DNA of 64,000 nt from an uncultured Paracoccaceae bacterium (GCA_947498415.1 CANMKB010000005.1:1-64000), one strand, 5' to 3'. Positions 49,819 through 60,131 are shown, counted from the first letter of the stretch. The notes: generated from the sequence alone by a model not told the origin. Translations and numbers: made by a program.

Positions 49819-50327
49819 CGTTCATCCGGCCCGAGGTTCGGGCTCTGCTGTCTCAGTGGTTTGATGCTTTGATCGGCGTTGCTACCTTCTCGCTCGGCAG
49901 CTTTTGGATGCTCGCGAGTGGCGGGGTTTTGCGGTGGGTTGGTGTGGCAATCGCTGTGATCGGCGCAGCACTGGTGTTTACGGGGATTCAACGTGCCCGG
50001 TTTCAGGCAGCCAAAGGTGGGCCGGGTGTTGTTTCGGTTGATGAACGTCAGATCAGTTATTTTGGCCCACTGTCAGGTGGCACAATTTCAATCAATGAAA
50101 TTTCGATGCTGATGCTTGATCCATCTGCAAAAACAGCGGCGTGGCGTCTAACGCAGCCCGGCCAACCAGAGCTTGCGATCCCTCTCAATGCTGAATGCGC
50201 AGAACTGTTGTTTGACGTCTTTGCGAGCCTTCCCGGTATGAAGACAGAATACATGCTGTCGCAGCTGAAAAATCAGCCTGCTCAACCTGTCGTGATCTGG
50301 TCCAAATCCGTCACCACATTGCATTGA
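49815..50327 (+). CDS. Hypothetical membrane protein
   Basis: ATG overlaps rsmE stop (ATGA); two TM helices at the N-terminus. Confidence 0.8.
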   Translation: MTFIRPEVRALLSQWFDALIGVATFSLGSFWMLASGGVLRWVGVAIAVIGAALVFTGIQRARFQAAKGGPGVVSVDERQISYFGPLSGGTISINEISMLMLDPSAKTAAWRLTQPGQPELAIPLNAECAELLFDVFASLPGMKTEYMLSQLKNQPAQPVVIWSKSVTTLH

Positions 50328-50391
50328 CACTGCAGGCGATTCACTTCACCAAAGCAAGCCTAGCGAAAGCGTTAACGAGCGGAGCCTTACC

Positions 50392-51762
50392 ATGTCTATC
50401 CCTCAGTCCGGCGGCGGACCTATTGAGCGCCATGAGCAATTGGCAGAGTATTTGTCGTCTGGCTGCAAGCCGCGCGAAGAGTGGCGTATCGGTACAGAGC
50501 ATGAGAAATTTGGGTTCTGCCAAGACAGCCTAAAGCCGCTTCCTTACGAAGGCACACGCTCTATTCTGGCAGTGCTTGAAGGGTTGCGCGACATTCACGG
50601 CTGGGCGCCGGTGAGTGAAGCAGGCAAGCTGATTGGCCTTGAGAAAGACGGGGCAAATGTCAGCCTAGAGCCCGGTGGTCAACTAGAGCTTTCTGGTGCG
50701 CCTTTGGTTTCGATACATGAAACGTGTGACGAGGTGAATGCGCACCTCAAGGACGTGAAAGACATCGCTGACAAGATTGGCGTGAAGTTCATCGGCCTTG
50801 GTGCCGCTCCGATCTGGTCACATGATGAAATGCCTGTAATGCCCAAGGGGCGTTATAAGCTGATGACAGATTATATGGATAAAGTCGGCACCATGGGGAA
50901 ATCCATGATGTATCGCACCTGCACAGTTCAGGTGAACCTCGACTTTGGATCCGAGTCTGACATGGTGCAAAAGCTGCGAGTGGCCTTGGCATTGCAGCCG
51001 GTCGCAACAGCTTTGTTCGCGAATTCGCCGTTCTTTGACGGCAAAGTGAATGGCCACAAATCCTGGCGGTCGCGCGTTTGGCGCGATCTGGATGCTGATC
51101 GCACCGGTATGTTGCCGTTTGTGTTCGAAGAGGGCTTTGGCTTTGAGCGTTGGGTGGAATATGCACTCGATGTGCCGATGTACTTTGTCTATCGCGACGG
51201 AGTGTACATTGATGCGCTGGGCCAAAGCTTCCGTGATTTCCTAGAAGGCAAGCTGCCGGCATTGCCCGGTGAAACGCCCACGTTATCGGATTGGGCCGAT
51301 CATCTGACAACGGCTTTCCCAGAAGCGCGGATCAAGAAGTTTATGGAAATGCGCGGCGCGGATGGCGGCCCATGGCGGCGTCTGTGTGCTTTGCCTGCCT
51401 TTTGGACGGGCCTTATGTATGACCAATCCGCATTGGATGCCGCTTGGGATCTGGTGAAGGGTTGGACGACAGAACAGCGCGATGCGTTGCGCGTAGGTGC
51501 GAGTGAGCAGGGGCTTCAGGCCGTTGTCGGCGATCTAAACATGCATGAATTGGCGCAAGAAGTTGTCGCGATTTCTGAAGCAGGGCTTAAGGCGCGGGCT
51601 ATTCCGGGTGCCGGCGGCATGATCCCAGATGAAACGCACTTCTTGAATGCGCTTAAAGAAAGCTTGGAAAGTGGCAAGACACCTGCTGATGAGTTGTTGG
51701 ATCGGTACCATGGCGATTGGAACGGGGATCTGACACGGGTCTATAGCGAGTTTAGCTACTGA
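50392..51762 (+). CDS. gshA: Glutamate--cysteine ligase (plant/proteobacterial type)
   Basis: WRIGTEHEKFGF, VSLEPGGQLELSGAPL, MMYRTCTVQVNLDFGSESDMV. Confidence 0.95.
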   Translation: MSIPQSGGGPIERHEQLAEYLSSGCKPREEWRIGTEHEKFGFCQDSLKPLPYEGTRSILAVLEGLRDIHGWAPVSEAGKLIGLEKDGANVSLEPGGQLELSGAPLVSIHETCDEVNAHLKDVKDIADKIGVKFIGLGAAPIWSHDEMPVMPKGRYKLMTDYMDKVGTMGKSMMYRTCTVQVNLDFGSESDMVQKLRVALALQPVATALFANSPFFDGKVNGHKSWRSRVWRDLDADRTGMLPFVFEEGFGFERWVEYALDVPMYFVYRDGVYIDALGQSFRDFLEGKLPALPGETPTLSDWADHLTTAFPEARIKKFMEMRGADGGPWRRLCALPAFWTGLMYDQSALDAAWDLVKGWTTEQRDALRVGASEQGLQAVVGDLNMHELAQEVVAISEAGLKARAIPGAGGMIPDETHFLNALKESLESGKTPADELLDRYHGDWNGDLTRVYSEFSY

Positions 51763-51791
51763 TCTTGAACATCATTTTGGCCAAACAAAAA

Positions 51792-51817
51792 AACGGCGAC
51801 GCAAATGCGTCGCCGTT
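51792..51817. terminator. Bidirectional intrinsic terminator
   Basis: AACGGCGACGCA-aa-TGCGTCGCCGTT flanked by A-rich and T-rich tracts, between convergent gshA and YHS gene. Confidence 0.9.
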
Positions 51818-51833
51818 CCCATTTTTAGAACAA

Positions 51834-52307
51834 TTATTGCAGCAGGTCTGCTGGGTTTGCTTGCTCGATATCTGTCCATTTCGCATCAGCTTTCTCGATG
51901 AAACCGGGGATGTCGCCTTCCCAGCGTTCTTGAATGTCTTTTGAGATATTCAGGAACAATTCGCCATCGACCACTTTCCACAGTTCTGGATCGCCATCGA
52001 ATTTAAAGCCCATTGCCGCACCAAATGCGCAGTAGCCGCCGTATTGAGGCAGATACGCTTCTGGGTTCGCTTCAAAGGTGGCTTTGTGCTCTTCAGAGGC
52101 AAAGCGGTATGTCGCTTCGTTGTAGGAGGTGGTGATCTTCCAGTTTCCTGGTGTGGCTTCACCTTCGGTGAAATAGGCCACTGGGTCATACCCTTGCAAA
52201 GCAAGACCTGTGGAAGACGCGTTTAATTCCACACCTGCTGCGAAAGCGGCGCCAGTGAAAGACGACGCAAGGGCAATGCCCCCGATGAGCGTTTTCAGCT
52301 TGTTCAT
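51834..52307 (-). CDS. Secreted YHS-domain protein
   Basis: Signal peptide MNKLKTLIGGIALASSFTGAAFA; LQGYDPVAYFTEGEATPGNWKITTSYNEATYRFASEEHKATFEANPEAYLPQYGGYCA. Confidence 0.92.
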   Translation of the reverse strand: MNKLKTLIGGIALASSFTGAAFAAGVELNASSTGLALQGYDPVAYFTEGEATPGNWKITTSYNEATYRFASEEHKATFEANPEAYLPQYGGYCAFGAAMGFKFDGDPELWKVVDGELFLNISKDIQERWEGDIPGFIEKADAKWTDIEQANPADLLQ

Positions 52308-52480
52308 GGATTTACCTTTCATTTTTGAGATTTGCCACGCGGCCGAAATTTCCAACGGGACAGAATTTGGTGCAGAGCAAGGTAATCGCCTTGTTGCACC
52401 CCCAATCTCGGGATTGAGGTGATCAACTACAAAACAACAGATTTTGATTGTGCGCAGACGCGCGATGGATGTGCGCAAAC

Positions 52481-52753
52481 TTAGGTCTGGCGACCCAGAA
52501 CGGATAAGTTCAGCACAAACTGGATGACCTCTTCAAAGCGCAATTCGCACGGCATTAGGCGTGCGCTAGACTTTAGATGGTAGAGGTTTAAGCTGATTTA
52601 GTCACACCCGCCGAGTTCACCGGCGACCAGTTTTTCAGATTTTCCAGAGACGAATTGAGTGCGAACCGCAGCGTATCGCATCTCATTGTATTGGGTGTAA
52701 AACGCCCCAAAAGGCAGCGCATGAAAGGCATCGATACATGCCTTGTGTGTCAC
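52481..52753 (-). pseudogene. Small conserved-looking gene coupled to plsY, split by one in-frame TAA (52598-52600)
   Basis: GTG start overlaps plsY stop (GTGA). Reads MTHKACIDAFHALPFGAFYTQYNEMRYAAVRTQFVSGKSEKLVAGELGGCD*ISLNLYHLKSSARLMPCELRFEEVIQFVLNLSVLGRQT*. Confidence 0.65.
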
Positions 52754-53355
52754 TTGGCGCCGATTTTGGGCTCAGTCCCTTTACGAAGACGTGCGATGTT
52801 TTCTTTGTGACGCCAGAACACCAGCAAAGTAACAGCGACACCCAGCATGAAGGTGGAACCAAAGCCTGTCAAAGCAATCCAAAAAGTGGTGGAGGCCGCA
52901 GCCACCAATGCACTTAGCGAAGAGATGCGCCCAACGACCGCGGTGACAAGCCAAGTCAGGCAACACGCAATCCCAACGGGCCAAGCCAAGGCAAGCATCA
53001 GACCAAGGAAGGTTGCCACACCTTTGCCGCCCTTGAATTTAAGCCAGATTGGAAAGCAATGCCCCAAGAAGGCCATCAGGCCTGCGACCTGTGCGGCGTC
53101 TTCATGCGCCAGCCAGCGCGCAAATAGAACGGCAATCGCGCCTTTGCCCCCGTCTAGGATCAAGGTCGCCGCCGCCGCGGGTTTTGATCCGGTGCGCAAC
53201 ACATTGGTTGTGCCAATGTTACCTGACCCGATTTTGCGCAAATCCCCGAGGCCAAAGACCTTGGTGATGATGATCCCAAAGGGGACAGAGCCAAAGGCGT
53301 AGCCCAGCAGGCCCCACAAGATCAGCGCTGAAAAACCAGATTCCAAAACGGGCAT
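52750..53355 (-). CDS. plsY: Glycerol-3-phosphate acyltransferase
   Basis: YAFGSVPFGIIITKVFGLGDLRKIGSGNIGTTNVLRTG, FLGHCFPIWLKFKGGKGVATFLG. Confidence 0.97.
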   Translation of the reverse strand: MPVLESGFSALILWGLLGYAFGSVPFGIIITKVFGLGDLRKIGSGNIGTTNVLRTGSKPAAAATLILDGGKGAIAVLFARWLAHEDAAQVAGLMAFLGHCFPIWLKFKGGKGVATFLGLMLALAWPVGIACCLTWLVTAVVGRISSLSALVAAASTTFWIALTGFGSTFMLGVAVTLLVFWRHKENIARLRKGTEPKIGAK

Positions 53356-54632
53356 TAGTCTCTCCGGTAAACGGCCTGACCGGCCACATAGGTTGCAAGC
53401 ACCTTACCTTGCATCCGCTGGCCGTCAAATGGTGTGTTCTTGGACTTAGATTGAAGCTTAAATCGGTCCATTACAAAGGGTGCATCCGCATCAAACAGCA
53501 CCAAATCGGCAGGTGCTCCGACAGACAGGCGGCCACCCGCCAAGCCAAGGCGTTTTGCAGGGTTCAGGGCCATGGCGCGGAACAGCTCTGGCAGGGTCAA
53601 TTGCTCTGCGTGGTAAAGTCTCATGGCGGCAGGCAACAAGGTTTCCAAAGCGACAGCACCGGCAGCGGCCTCTTCAAATGGAAGGCGTTTGCTTTCCTCG
53701 TCTTGAGGCGTGTGCATGGAACATACGATATCAATCAGGCCGGACTTTACGGCGTCAATAATCTCAAGGCGGTCATCTTCGCTGCGCAATGGTGGCTTGA
53801 CCTTAAAGAAAGTGCGGTAGTCGGCCACATCCATCTCGTTCAAAGTAAGATGGTGAATGGAAGTTCCAGCGGTCACATCAAAGCCATTTGCCTTGGCGCG
53901 TTCCAATGCGGGCAGGGCGCGGGCGGTGGTGATTTGATCTGCGTGATACTTCACGCCTGTCATCTCAACCAGTGCCATATCACGATCAAGCCCCATGCGT
54001 TCGGCCATCGGCGAAACGGTGGGCAGGCCACGCAGGCTTGCGAATTTTCCAGAGGTCGCGGCCGCGCCTTTTGAAAGTCCCGGCTCTTGAGGGTGTGCGA
54101 TCACAAGTGCACCCAACGAACGTGCATAGGTGAGGGCTCGTGAAAAGGCTTTGGTTTCGCTGATCACGCTGTCGCAATCGCTAAAGGCTACGGCACCTGC
54201 ATCCATCAGGAAACCGATTTCCGTCATTTCTCGACCGTCACGCCCTTTGGTCAGCGCAGCCATGGGAACAACATTCACGGGCGCCGCTTCATTGGCGCGT
54301 CGCAGGACAAATTCCAAAGTTTCAGGGTTGTCGATGGGAGGGGTCGTGTCTGGGCGCGTGACCATAGTGGTGACACCACCTGCCGCCGCAGCAAGGCCAG
54401 CGGTTTTGTAACTCTCTTTGTGGCGTTCACCCGGCTCGCACACCTTAACCCCAATATCAATGATGCCCGGAGCCAAGCATTTACCAGCGCAGTCTATGAT
54501 TTCGGCGTCAGATGGGGCTCTTAGGTTTTCGCCCACTTCTGCAATCACACCATCCTTGATCAGCAGATCGCCGATGAGATCGGTTTGCTGTTCAGGATCA
54601 ATAAGACGGGCATTCCGAAGAAAAAGGGTCAT
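53355..54632 (-). CDS. pyrC: Dihydroorotase
   Basis: LAPGIIDIGVKVCEPGERHKESYKTAGLAAAAGGVTTMVTRPDTTPPID, SMHTPQDEESKRLPFEEAAAGAVALETLLP. Confidence 0.93.
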   Translation of the reverse strand: MTLFLRNARLIDPEQQTDLIGDLLIKDGVIAEVGENLRAPSDAEIIDCAGKCLAPGIIDIGVKVCEPGERHKESYKTAGLAAAAGGVTTMVTRPDTTPPIDNPETLEFVLRRANEAAPVNVVPMAALTKGRDGREMTEIGFLMDAGAVAFSDCDSVISETKAFSRALTYARSLGALVIAHPQEPGLSKGAAATSGKFASLRGLPTVSPMAERMGLDRDMALVEMTGVKYHADQITTARALPALERAKANGFDVTAGTSIHHLTLNEMDVADYRTFFKVKPPLRSEDDRLEIIDAVKSGLIDIVCSMHTPQDEESKRLPFEEAAAGAVALETLLPAAMRLYHAEQLTLPELFRAMALNPAKRLGLAGGRLSVGAPADLVLFDADAPFVMDRFKLQSKSKNTPFDGQRMQGKVLATYVAGQAVYRRD

Positions 54633-54729
54633 GTGGTGCGATCTCCTTAAGAGGGCGAGGCCCGGTTGCCTGATTGCATGGCGACATGCCGGTTTGAAGC
54701 GCTTAGGTCAAGCAATTCAATACGAAAGC

Positions 54730-55284
54730 TTATCTGCTGAGTAGCCAAATCAGCCCTCCTAAAACAACCGCGATGGCGGGAAGCATAAGCATCGCCTTTA
54801 GTGCGGTACCGTGCGGCGTGGAGGGCGCGGGTTGCGTTGGGCCGGGGGTGCGCGCGGCTTTGCTGGGAATTTCAGAAAAGGCGATAGGTGTGCTCTCTTC
54901 TTCGAAATGTTCCACCAGAACCACGTTGCGTCGCGGGTGAAGTTGCACTTCTTTTTCTTCAAAGGCGCGCGTGTAGAGGATCAGCACGATCCCTTCGAGT
55001 GCATCAAGACGATCTCTGTGTTGAGTGATGACAGCTTCGGAAACACCAGCCCCTTGTAGCAGGTAATTCGCAAGGCCCAGCCCTTCGAGATCGCTGAGAT
55101 CAAAAAGTTCAGCATATGTGCCGTCGACCCAATCCAAACCGACCAATTCGGCGACCGCGGCCGCATAGGGTGGCATGTCAGGTTTTGGGTTCTTTAACTT
55201 TTCAAGCGCTTCTGGTGTGATATCGACCTTAAACAGACGAATGCATTTGTTTTCATAGGCCGAAACGTAAAGAGGATCTGTCAT
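54730..55284 (-). CDS. Hypothetical protein with C-terminal TM anchor
   Basis: Start at MTDPLYVSAYENKC; C-terminal ALKAMLMLPAIAVVLGGLIWLLSR. Confidence 0.8.
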   Translation of the reverse strand: MTDPLYVSAYENKCIRLFKVDITPEALEKLKNPKPDMPPYAAAVAELVGLDWVDGTYAELFDLSDLEGLGLANYLLQGAGVSEAVITQHRDRLDALEGIVLILYTRAFEEKEVQLHPRRNVVLVEHFEEESTPIAFSEIPSKAARTPGPTQPAPSTPHGTALKAMLMLPAIAVVLGGLIWLLSR

Positions 55285-55372
55285 CAAAGCAGGCCTTTGT
55301 GGGTATCGCGAAAACGCTTGTGCACTGACAGAGACCTGATGTTGTGGGCAATCTGACGCGCACACGCAGGCA

Positions 55373-55474
55373 TCAGCCGCCCACCCACACAATTAATCCA
55401 ACAAGCGCAAACATCACGAGCAAAGCGATGGTGGCCACGCGGCCGCTCATTTTTGGGTCTTTAGGATCTTCCAT
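55373..55474 (-). CDS. 33-aa single-TM microprotein
   Basis: Not in ORF track; MEDPKDPKMSGRVATIALLVMFALVGLIVWVGG*, two nt downstream of the pyrB stop on the same strand. Confidence 0.6.
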   Translation of the reverse strand: MEDPKDPKMSGRVATIALLVMFALVGLIVWVGG

Positions 55475-55476
55475 AA

Positions 55477-56433
55477 TCAGACCTCCATTGGCGCGTTCGC
55501 GCGTTCTGCCAACAGGTTGCGGGCCAATAAGTCCATTGCAGCCATACGCACTGCGACACCCATCTCAACCTGTTCTTGGATGACTGACCGATTGATGTCG
55601 TCGGCGATTTCACCGTCGATTTCAATGCCACGGTTCATCGGGCCAGGGTGCATGACAATGGCATCAGGTTTGGCGTGGCTGAGCTTGGCCGCATCAAGGC
55701 CATAGCGGTGGTAGTATTCGCGTTCTGACGGGATAAAGCCGCCGTCCATCCGCTCGCGCTGAAGACGCAGCATCATAACGACATCCACGTCCTTAAGGCC
55801 CTCGGCCATATCTTCGTACACTTCCACGCCGAATTGATCGATTTGACTTGGCATCAACGTGGGCGGCCCCACAAGGCGCACACGGTTTTCCATTTTGCCA
55901 AGCAGGATCAGGTTGGATCGTGCGACGCGGCTGTGGGCAATGTCGCCGCAAATCGCGATGTTCAGACGATGTAAGCGCCCCTTAGCACGGCGGATGGTCA
56001 ATGCATCAAGGAGTGCTTGGGTCGGATGTTCATGTTTGCCGTCACCGGCATTCAGCACAGCGCAATTTACTTTTTGCGCCAGCAGATCGACCGCTCCAGA
56101 ATGCGGGTGACGCACAACCAAAAGGTCTGGATGCATGGCGTTCAGCGTTAAGGCCGTATCGATCAGGGTTTCCCCCTTTTTAATCGAGCTGGCCTGCATC
56201 GCCATATTCATCACATCTGCGCCAAGACGCTTGCCTGCAATTTCAAAGCTGGCCTGGGTGCGCGTTGAGTTCTCAAAGAACATATTGATCTGGGTGAGAC
56301 CTTGCAGCGTTTCTGAATGTTTGTTCGCGCCGCGGTTCAGATCAACATATTGATCTGCAAGATCGAGGATAGCGGTGATCTCTTCGGGACGAAGCTGTTC
56401 AATGCCCAGAAGATGCCTTTGACGAAACGCCAT
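55477..56433 (-). CDS. pyrB: Aspartate carbamoyltransferase catalytic subunit
   Basis: [71 protein letters not shown]. Confidence 0.97.
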   Translation of the reverse strand: MAFRQRHLLGIEQLRPEEITAILDLADQYVDLNRGANKHSETLQGLTQINMFFENSTRTQASFEIAGKRLGADVMNMAMQASSIKKGETLIDTALTLNAMHPDLLVVRHPHSGAVDLLAQKVNCAVLNAGDGKHEHPTQALLDALTIRRAKGRLHRLNIAICGDIAHSRVARSNLILLGKMENRVRLVGPPTLMPSQIDQFGVEVYEDMAEGLKDVDVVMMLRLQRERMDGGFIPSEREYYHRYGLDAAKLSHAKPDAIVMHPGPMNRGIEIDGEIADDINRSVIQEQVEMGVAVRMAAMDLLARNLLAERANAPMEV

Positions 56434-56570
56434 GCGAGTGCTCCTTGATCTGATCTTTGCCGCTTATAGAAAGCTCGTGATCACACTGCAAGCTGCGTTC
56501 ATGGGTAGATGAGATCTATTGATGCAATGAGTGGTTTTCCCGGGTCGTGCCACAGGATAGGGTATCGTCT

Positions 56571-57353
56571 ATGGAATCGGCACTAGAGTATCATACCGCG
56601 CGTGCGCTTTTGGAATGGCAGGTTGACCTTGGCGCAACCGAAGCCATCCTTGATGCACCGGTCAATCGTTATGATGTGCCTGAGAAACGCAAAGCCCCGG
56701 AACAGCCCGCAGCAGATGCGCCAATACGCAAGGTCGAAATAGATCCGGTCGAAGTGGCGCAGCAAATGGCTAAATCTGCTTCATCGTTGGACGAGCTTCA
56801 GGCTGCGCTGGCCCAATACCCGCATTGTTCGATTAAAAATGGTGCGCGCTCGCTTGTGTTCTCAGATGGTCATGCCGCAGCACGGGTTATGATTATTGGC
56901 GAAGCACCAGAGCGTGAAGAAGACCGCATTGGCAAACCTTTTGTGGGGCGTGTAGGGCAATTGCTGGATCGAATGCTGGCGGCGATCGATATGGATCGCA
57001 CTGCCCAAACGGAAGAGCAGGCCGTTTACCTTGCGAATGTTATGCCATGGCGCCCGCCTCAAAGCCGTGATCCACTTCCAGATGAGATCGCGATGATGAT
57101 GCCCTTTGTGCAGCGCCATGTGGAATTGGTTGATCCGGATTTCTTAATCTTGATGGGCAACATTCCGTGTCAGGGTGTTTTAAAGCAACGCGGCATCACG
57201 CGTTTGCGCGGCACATGGGTTGAGGCTTTTGGCAAACCGTGTTTGCCGATGTTCCATCCAAGTCATTTGTTGCGCAACCCAAACGCCAAACGTGAAGCCT
57301 GGGCTGATTTGTTGTCGTTGAAGGCAAGGATTAATTCAGCGGTTTCAAGCTGA
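56571..57353 (+). CDS. Uracil-DNA glycosylase (family 4/5-like)
   Basis: VMIIGEAPEREEDRIGKPFVGRVGQLLDRMLAAI, YLANVMPWRPPQSRDPLPDEI, MFHPSHLLRNPNAKREAW. Confidence 0.9.
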   Translation: MESALEYHTARALLEWQVDLGATEAILDAPVNRYDVPEKRKAPEQPAADAPIRKVEIDPVEVAQQMAKSASSLDELQAALAQYPHCSIKNGARSLVFSDGHAAARVMIIGEAPEREEDRIGKPFVGRVGQLLDRMLAAIDMDRTAQTEEQAVYLANVMPWRPPQSRDPLPDEIAMMMPFVQRHVELVDPDFLILMGNIPCQGVLKQRGITRLRGTWVEAFGKPCLPMFHPSHLLRNPNAKREAWADLLSLKARINSAVSS

Positions 57354-57970
57354 TGGATATTTACGTTTTACTGGCCTTTATTCCGGCCGCGCTCGCGTTA
57401 AACCTGACACCGGGGGCAGATATGATGTTTTGCCTTGGGCAGGGGTTACGCTCTGGTGTAAAGCCAGCGGTCGCAGCGAGCGCTGGTATTTCCGCAGGTG
57501 CCTTTGTTCACATGACTGTTGCTGGGCTTGGTCTAGGTGCGCTGGTCGCAACCCTTCCTTGGTTGTTTGATGTGATCCGCTGGGTTGGTGTGGCCTACCT
57601 TGTGTGGCTGGCGATCGGGGCCTTGCGAACAAGAATGGATGAAAACAAGTCGCAAGCGTTGTCCGTACCGCAAGCATTTTGGCAAGGGTTTGTAGTGAAT
57701 ATCAGCAACCCCAAGGTCATTCTGTTTGTACTGGCCTTTGTCCCGCAGTTTGTTGACCCTTCGCGCGGGAGTGTTTTGTTTCAATTTTGGATGTACGGTG
57801 CGATCATCTCTGTTGGTGGGTTTGTTGTGAACGGACTGGTCGGGGCGTTTGCCGGCAAGCTGGGCAAGTGGATGCTAAGCTCGCGCGTCTATACCAAAGG
57901 AATTGGATATATCACCGCCGCGATCTTTGCAGCTCTCGCGGCACGATTGGCGATATTAGAAAGGGCCTGA
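57353..57970 (+). CDS. LysE family translocator
   Basis: LNLTPGADMMFCLGQGLRSGVKPAVAASAGISAGAFVHMTVAGLGLGAL, FVVNISNPKVILFVLAFVPQFVDP. Confidence 0.94.
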   Translation: MDIYVLLAFIPAALALNLTPGADMMFCLGQGLRSGVKPAVAASAGISAGAFVHMTVAGLGLGALVATLPWLFDVIRWVGVAYLVWLAIGALRTRMDENKSQALSVPQAFWQGFVVNISNPKVILFVLAFVPQFVDPSRGSVLFQFWMYGAIISVGGFVVNGLVGAFAGKLGKWMLSSRVYTKGIGYITAAIFAALAARLAILERA

Positions 57971-57971
57971 T

Positions 57972-58520
57972 GTGGCACGAATTGACGAAAGCCGCCCATT
58001 TATTCCGGTAAAAATTGCCATTCTCACAGTCAGCGATACGCGTGGGTTGGATCAAGACAAAAGCGGCGACACTTTGGTGGCGCGTTTGACTGAAGCGGGA
58101 CATCGATTGGCGGATCGAAAGATCGTACAAGACGAACGTCAATTGATCGCCGACCAACTTCGTGCGTGGTGTGCGGACGATGGCGTGGATGTGATCATTT
58201 CAACAGGTGGAACAGGGCTAACGGGGCGCGACGTGACGGTCGAGGCGCATCGCGATGTCTATGAAAAAGAAATCGATGCCTTTGGCACTGTGTTCACCAT
58301 GGTTTCCATGAACAAGATTGGCACTTCTGCGGTGCAAAGCCGTGCAACGGGCGGCGTGGCAAATGGGACCTATCTGTTTGCATTGCCCGGTAGTACGGGG
58401 GCGTGCAAAGACGCTTGGGATGACATCCTAAAATTCCAACTGGACTATCGTCACAAGCCCTGCAACTTTGTTGAGATTATGCCGCGGCTGGATGAACACT
58501 TAAAGCGCAGCAAAGGCTGA
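57972..58520 (+). CDS. moaB: Molybdenum cofactor biosynthesis protein B
   Basis: IAILTVSDTRGLDQDKSGDTLVARLTEAGH, DVIISTGGTGLTGRDVTVEA, FALPGSTGACKDAWD; GTG start. Confidence 0.95.
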   Translation: MARIDESRPFIPVKIAILTVSDTRGLDQDKSGDTLVARLTEAGHRLADRKIVQDERQLIADQLRAWCADDGVDVIISTGGTGLTGRDVTVEAHRDVYEKEIDAFGTVFTMVSMNKIGTSAVQSRATGGVANGTYLFALPGSTGACKDAWDDILKFQLDYRHKPCNFVEIMPRLDEHLKRSKG

Positions 58521-58667
58521 ATATCCACCAGCGCTAAAATTCAAGATAATTTTCCACGAAAACGCGACGGAAATCGGCAGATGCTTCGTTAAGAAGATGT
58601 AGCCCTTGGAAATTTGTCGGTTTTGACCCACGTTAAAGACACGACTTGCATAGCTGAAAGGCAATCC

Positions 58668-60128
58668 ATGCGCTTTCTACGCCAAAGCCTAATCGGTATT
58701 TTCCTGCTATCTCTGACGGCAGGGCTTTTGCTGACGGCTGTTGATTTGATTTCGGGTGCAGTCGCGGATCGGGTCAACCAAGAACCCAGAGCGGCACACC
58801 AAAGAGAGCGCGTGTTCACGGTAAACGTGGTTCGTGCGACGCCGGGTGACGTTGTGCCAGAACTCACAGTATTTGGCGAAATTCACAGTCAACGAACCCT
58901 TGAACTACGTGCATCCGCAAGTGGCACACTTGTGCAATTGTCTCCTGCGTTTCGTGATGGCGGACAGGTGAAGTCTGGCGATGTGCTTGCTGAAATTGAC
59001 ACGGCTGATGCGCAAGATGCGGTCAACCGCGCTGAAATCGAAAAAGCCGCTGCTGAGACCGAACGGTCTGAAGCAGAGCTTGCCATTGAATTGGCCCAAG
59101 CAGACCTAGACGTGGCACGAACGCAGGCCGACCTAAGAGCAAAGGCACTTGAGAGGCAACAAAGCCTGACATCACGTGGCGTTGGCACAACAGCGACCAT
59201 TGAAACCGCCGAATTCAACTTGGCGTCTGCGCGACAGCAAGAGGTTTCGCGGCGTGTGGCCCTTGCTCAGGCCGAAGCACGGCGCAATCAAGTGCTTACG
59301 CGGCTTATACAGGCCGAGATTTCCCTAAATGAGGCCAAGCGACATTTGCAAGATCGTACGATCACAGCAGAGTTTGATGGCACATTGGCCGATGTGACAG
59401 CCGTGCGCGGGGGATTGGTGTCAACAAACGAACGGTTGGGGCAATTGATCGATCCAAATGCGCTCGAAGTGTCGTTCCGTGTGTCGACAGCCCAATATAC
59501 ACGACTTTTGGATGAAAGCGGCCGGTTACAATCCGCACCGATCGAGGTGCGCCTGAATGTGTCAGGTGCGGCATTAAATGCCAAAGGGCGCATAAGCCGC
59601 GACAGTGCTGCAGTGGGCGAAGGGCAAACGGGGCGTTTGATCTTTGCCACTTTGGTTGACACCCGTGGATTAAAACCCGGAGACTTTGTTGAAGTCTCGA
59701 TTCAAGAACCGCCGCTGCCAAGCGCCGTCGTTTTGCCGGCTTCTGCGTTAAGTGCGCAAGGCCAGGTGATGGTTGTCGGAGAGGAGGATCGGCTAGAAGC
59801 GCTAGACGTCACTCTTTTGCGGCGGCAAGGAGATTTGGTTTTGGTGCGGTCCCCACAAATTGGCGGACGCGATATCGTGACGCGGCTGACCCCTGCGTTG
59901 GGGGCGGGTATTCGTGTGCGCCCAACCAATCCTGATGCTCCGCCTGAGCCAACCGAAGAGCAAAAGCTATTGGATCTTAGCGAAGAGCGACGCGCCAAAC
60001 TTTTGGCGTTTGTCGAAGGCAACTCAAGAATGCCGGCTGAACGGAAAGCCCGCATTGTTGAACAGCTTTCTCAACCCAAGGTGCCGGTCGCAGTGGTTGA
60101 AAGATTAGAGCAGCGGATGGGGGGCTAA
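58668..60128 (+). CDS. RND efflux periplasmic adaptor subunit
   Basis: ELTVFGEIHSQRTLELRASASGTLVQLSPAFRDGGQVKSGDVLAEID, coiled-coil hairpin, DRTITAEFDGTLADVTAVRGGLVSTNERLGQLID. Confidence 0.92.
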   Translation: MRFLRQSLIGIFLLSLTAGLLLTAVDLISGAVADRVNQEPRAAHQRERVFTVNVVRATPGDVVPELTVFGEIHSQRTLELRASASGTLVQLSPAFRDGGQVKSGDVLAEIDTADAQDAVNRAEIEKAAAETERSEAELAIELAQADLDVARTQADLRAKALERQQSLTSRGVGTTATIETAEFNLASARQQEVSRRVALAQAEARRNQVLTRLIQAEISLNEAKRHLQDRTITAEFDGTLADVTAVRGGLVSTNERLGQLIDPNALEVSFRVSTAQYTRLLDESGRLQSAPIEVRLNVSGAALNAKGRISRDSAAVGEGQTGRLIFATLVDTRGLKPGDFVEVSIQEPPLPSAVVLPASALSAQGQVMVVGEEDRLEALDVTLLRRQGDLVLVRSPQIGGRDIVTRLTPALGAGIRVRPTNPDAPPEPTEEQKLLDLSEERRAKLLAFVEGNSRMPAERKARIVEQLSQPKVPVAVVERLEQRMGG

Positions 60129-60131
60129 CCC

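Noticed and set aside
53409-54074. 221-aa plus-strand ORF inside pyrC
   Set aside because: Shadow ORF opposite dihydroorotase coding sequence.
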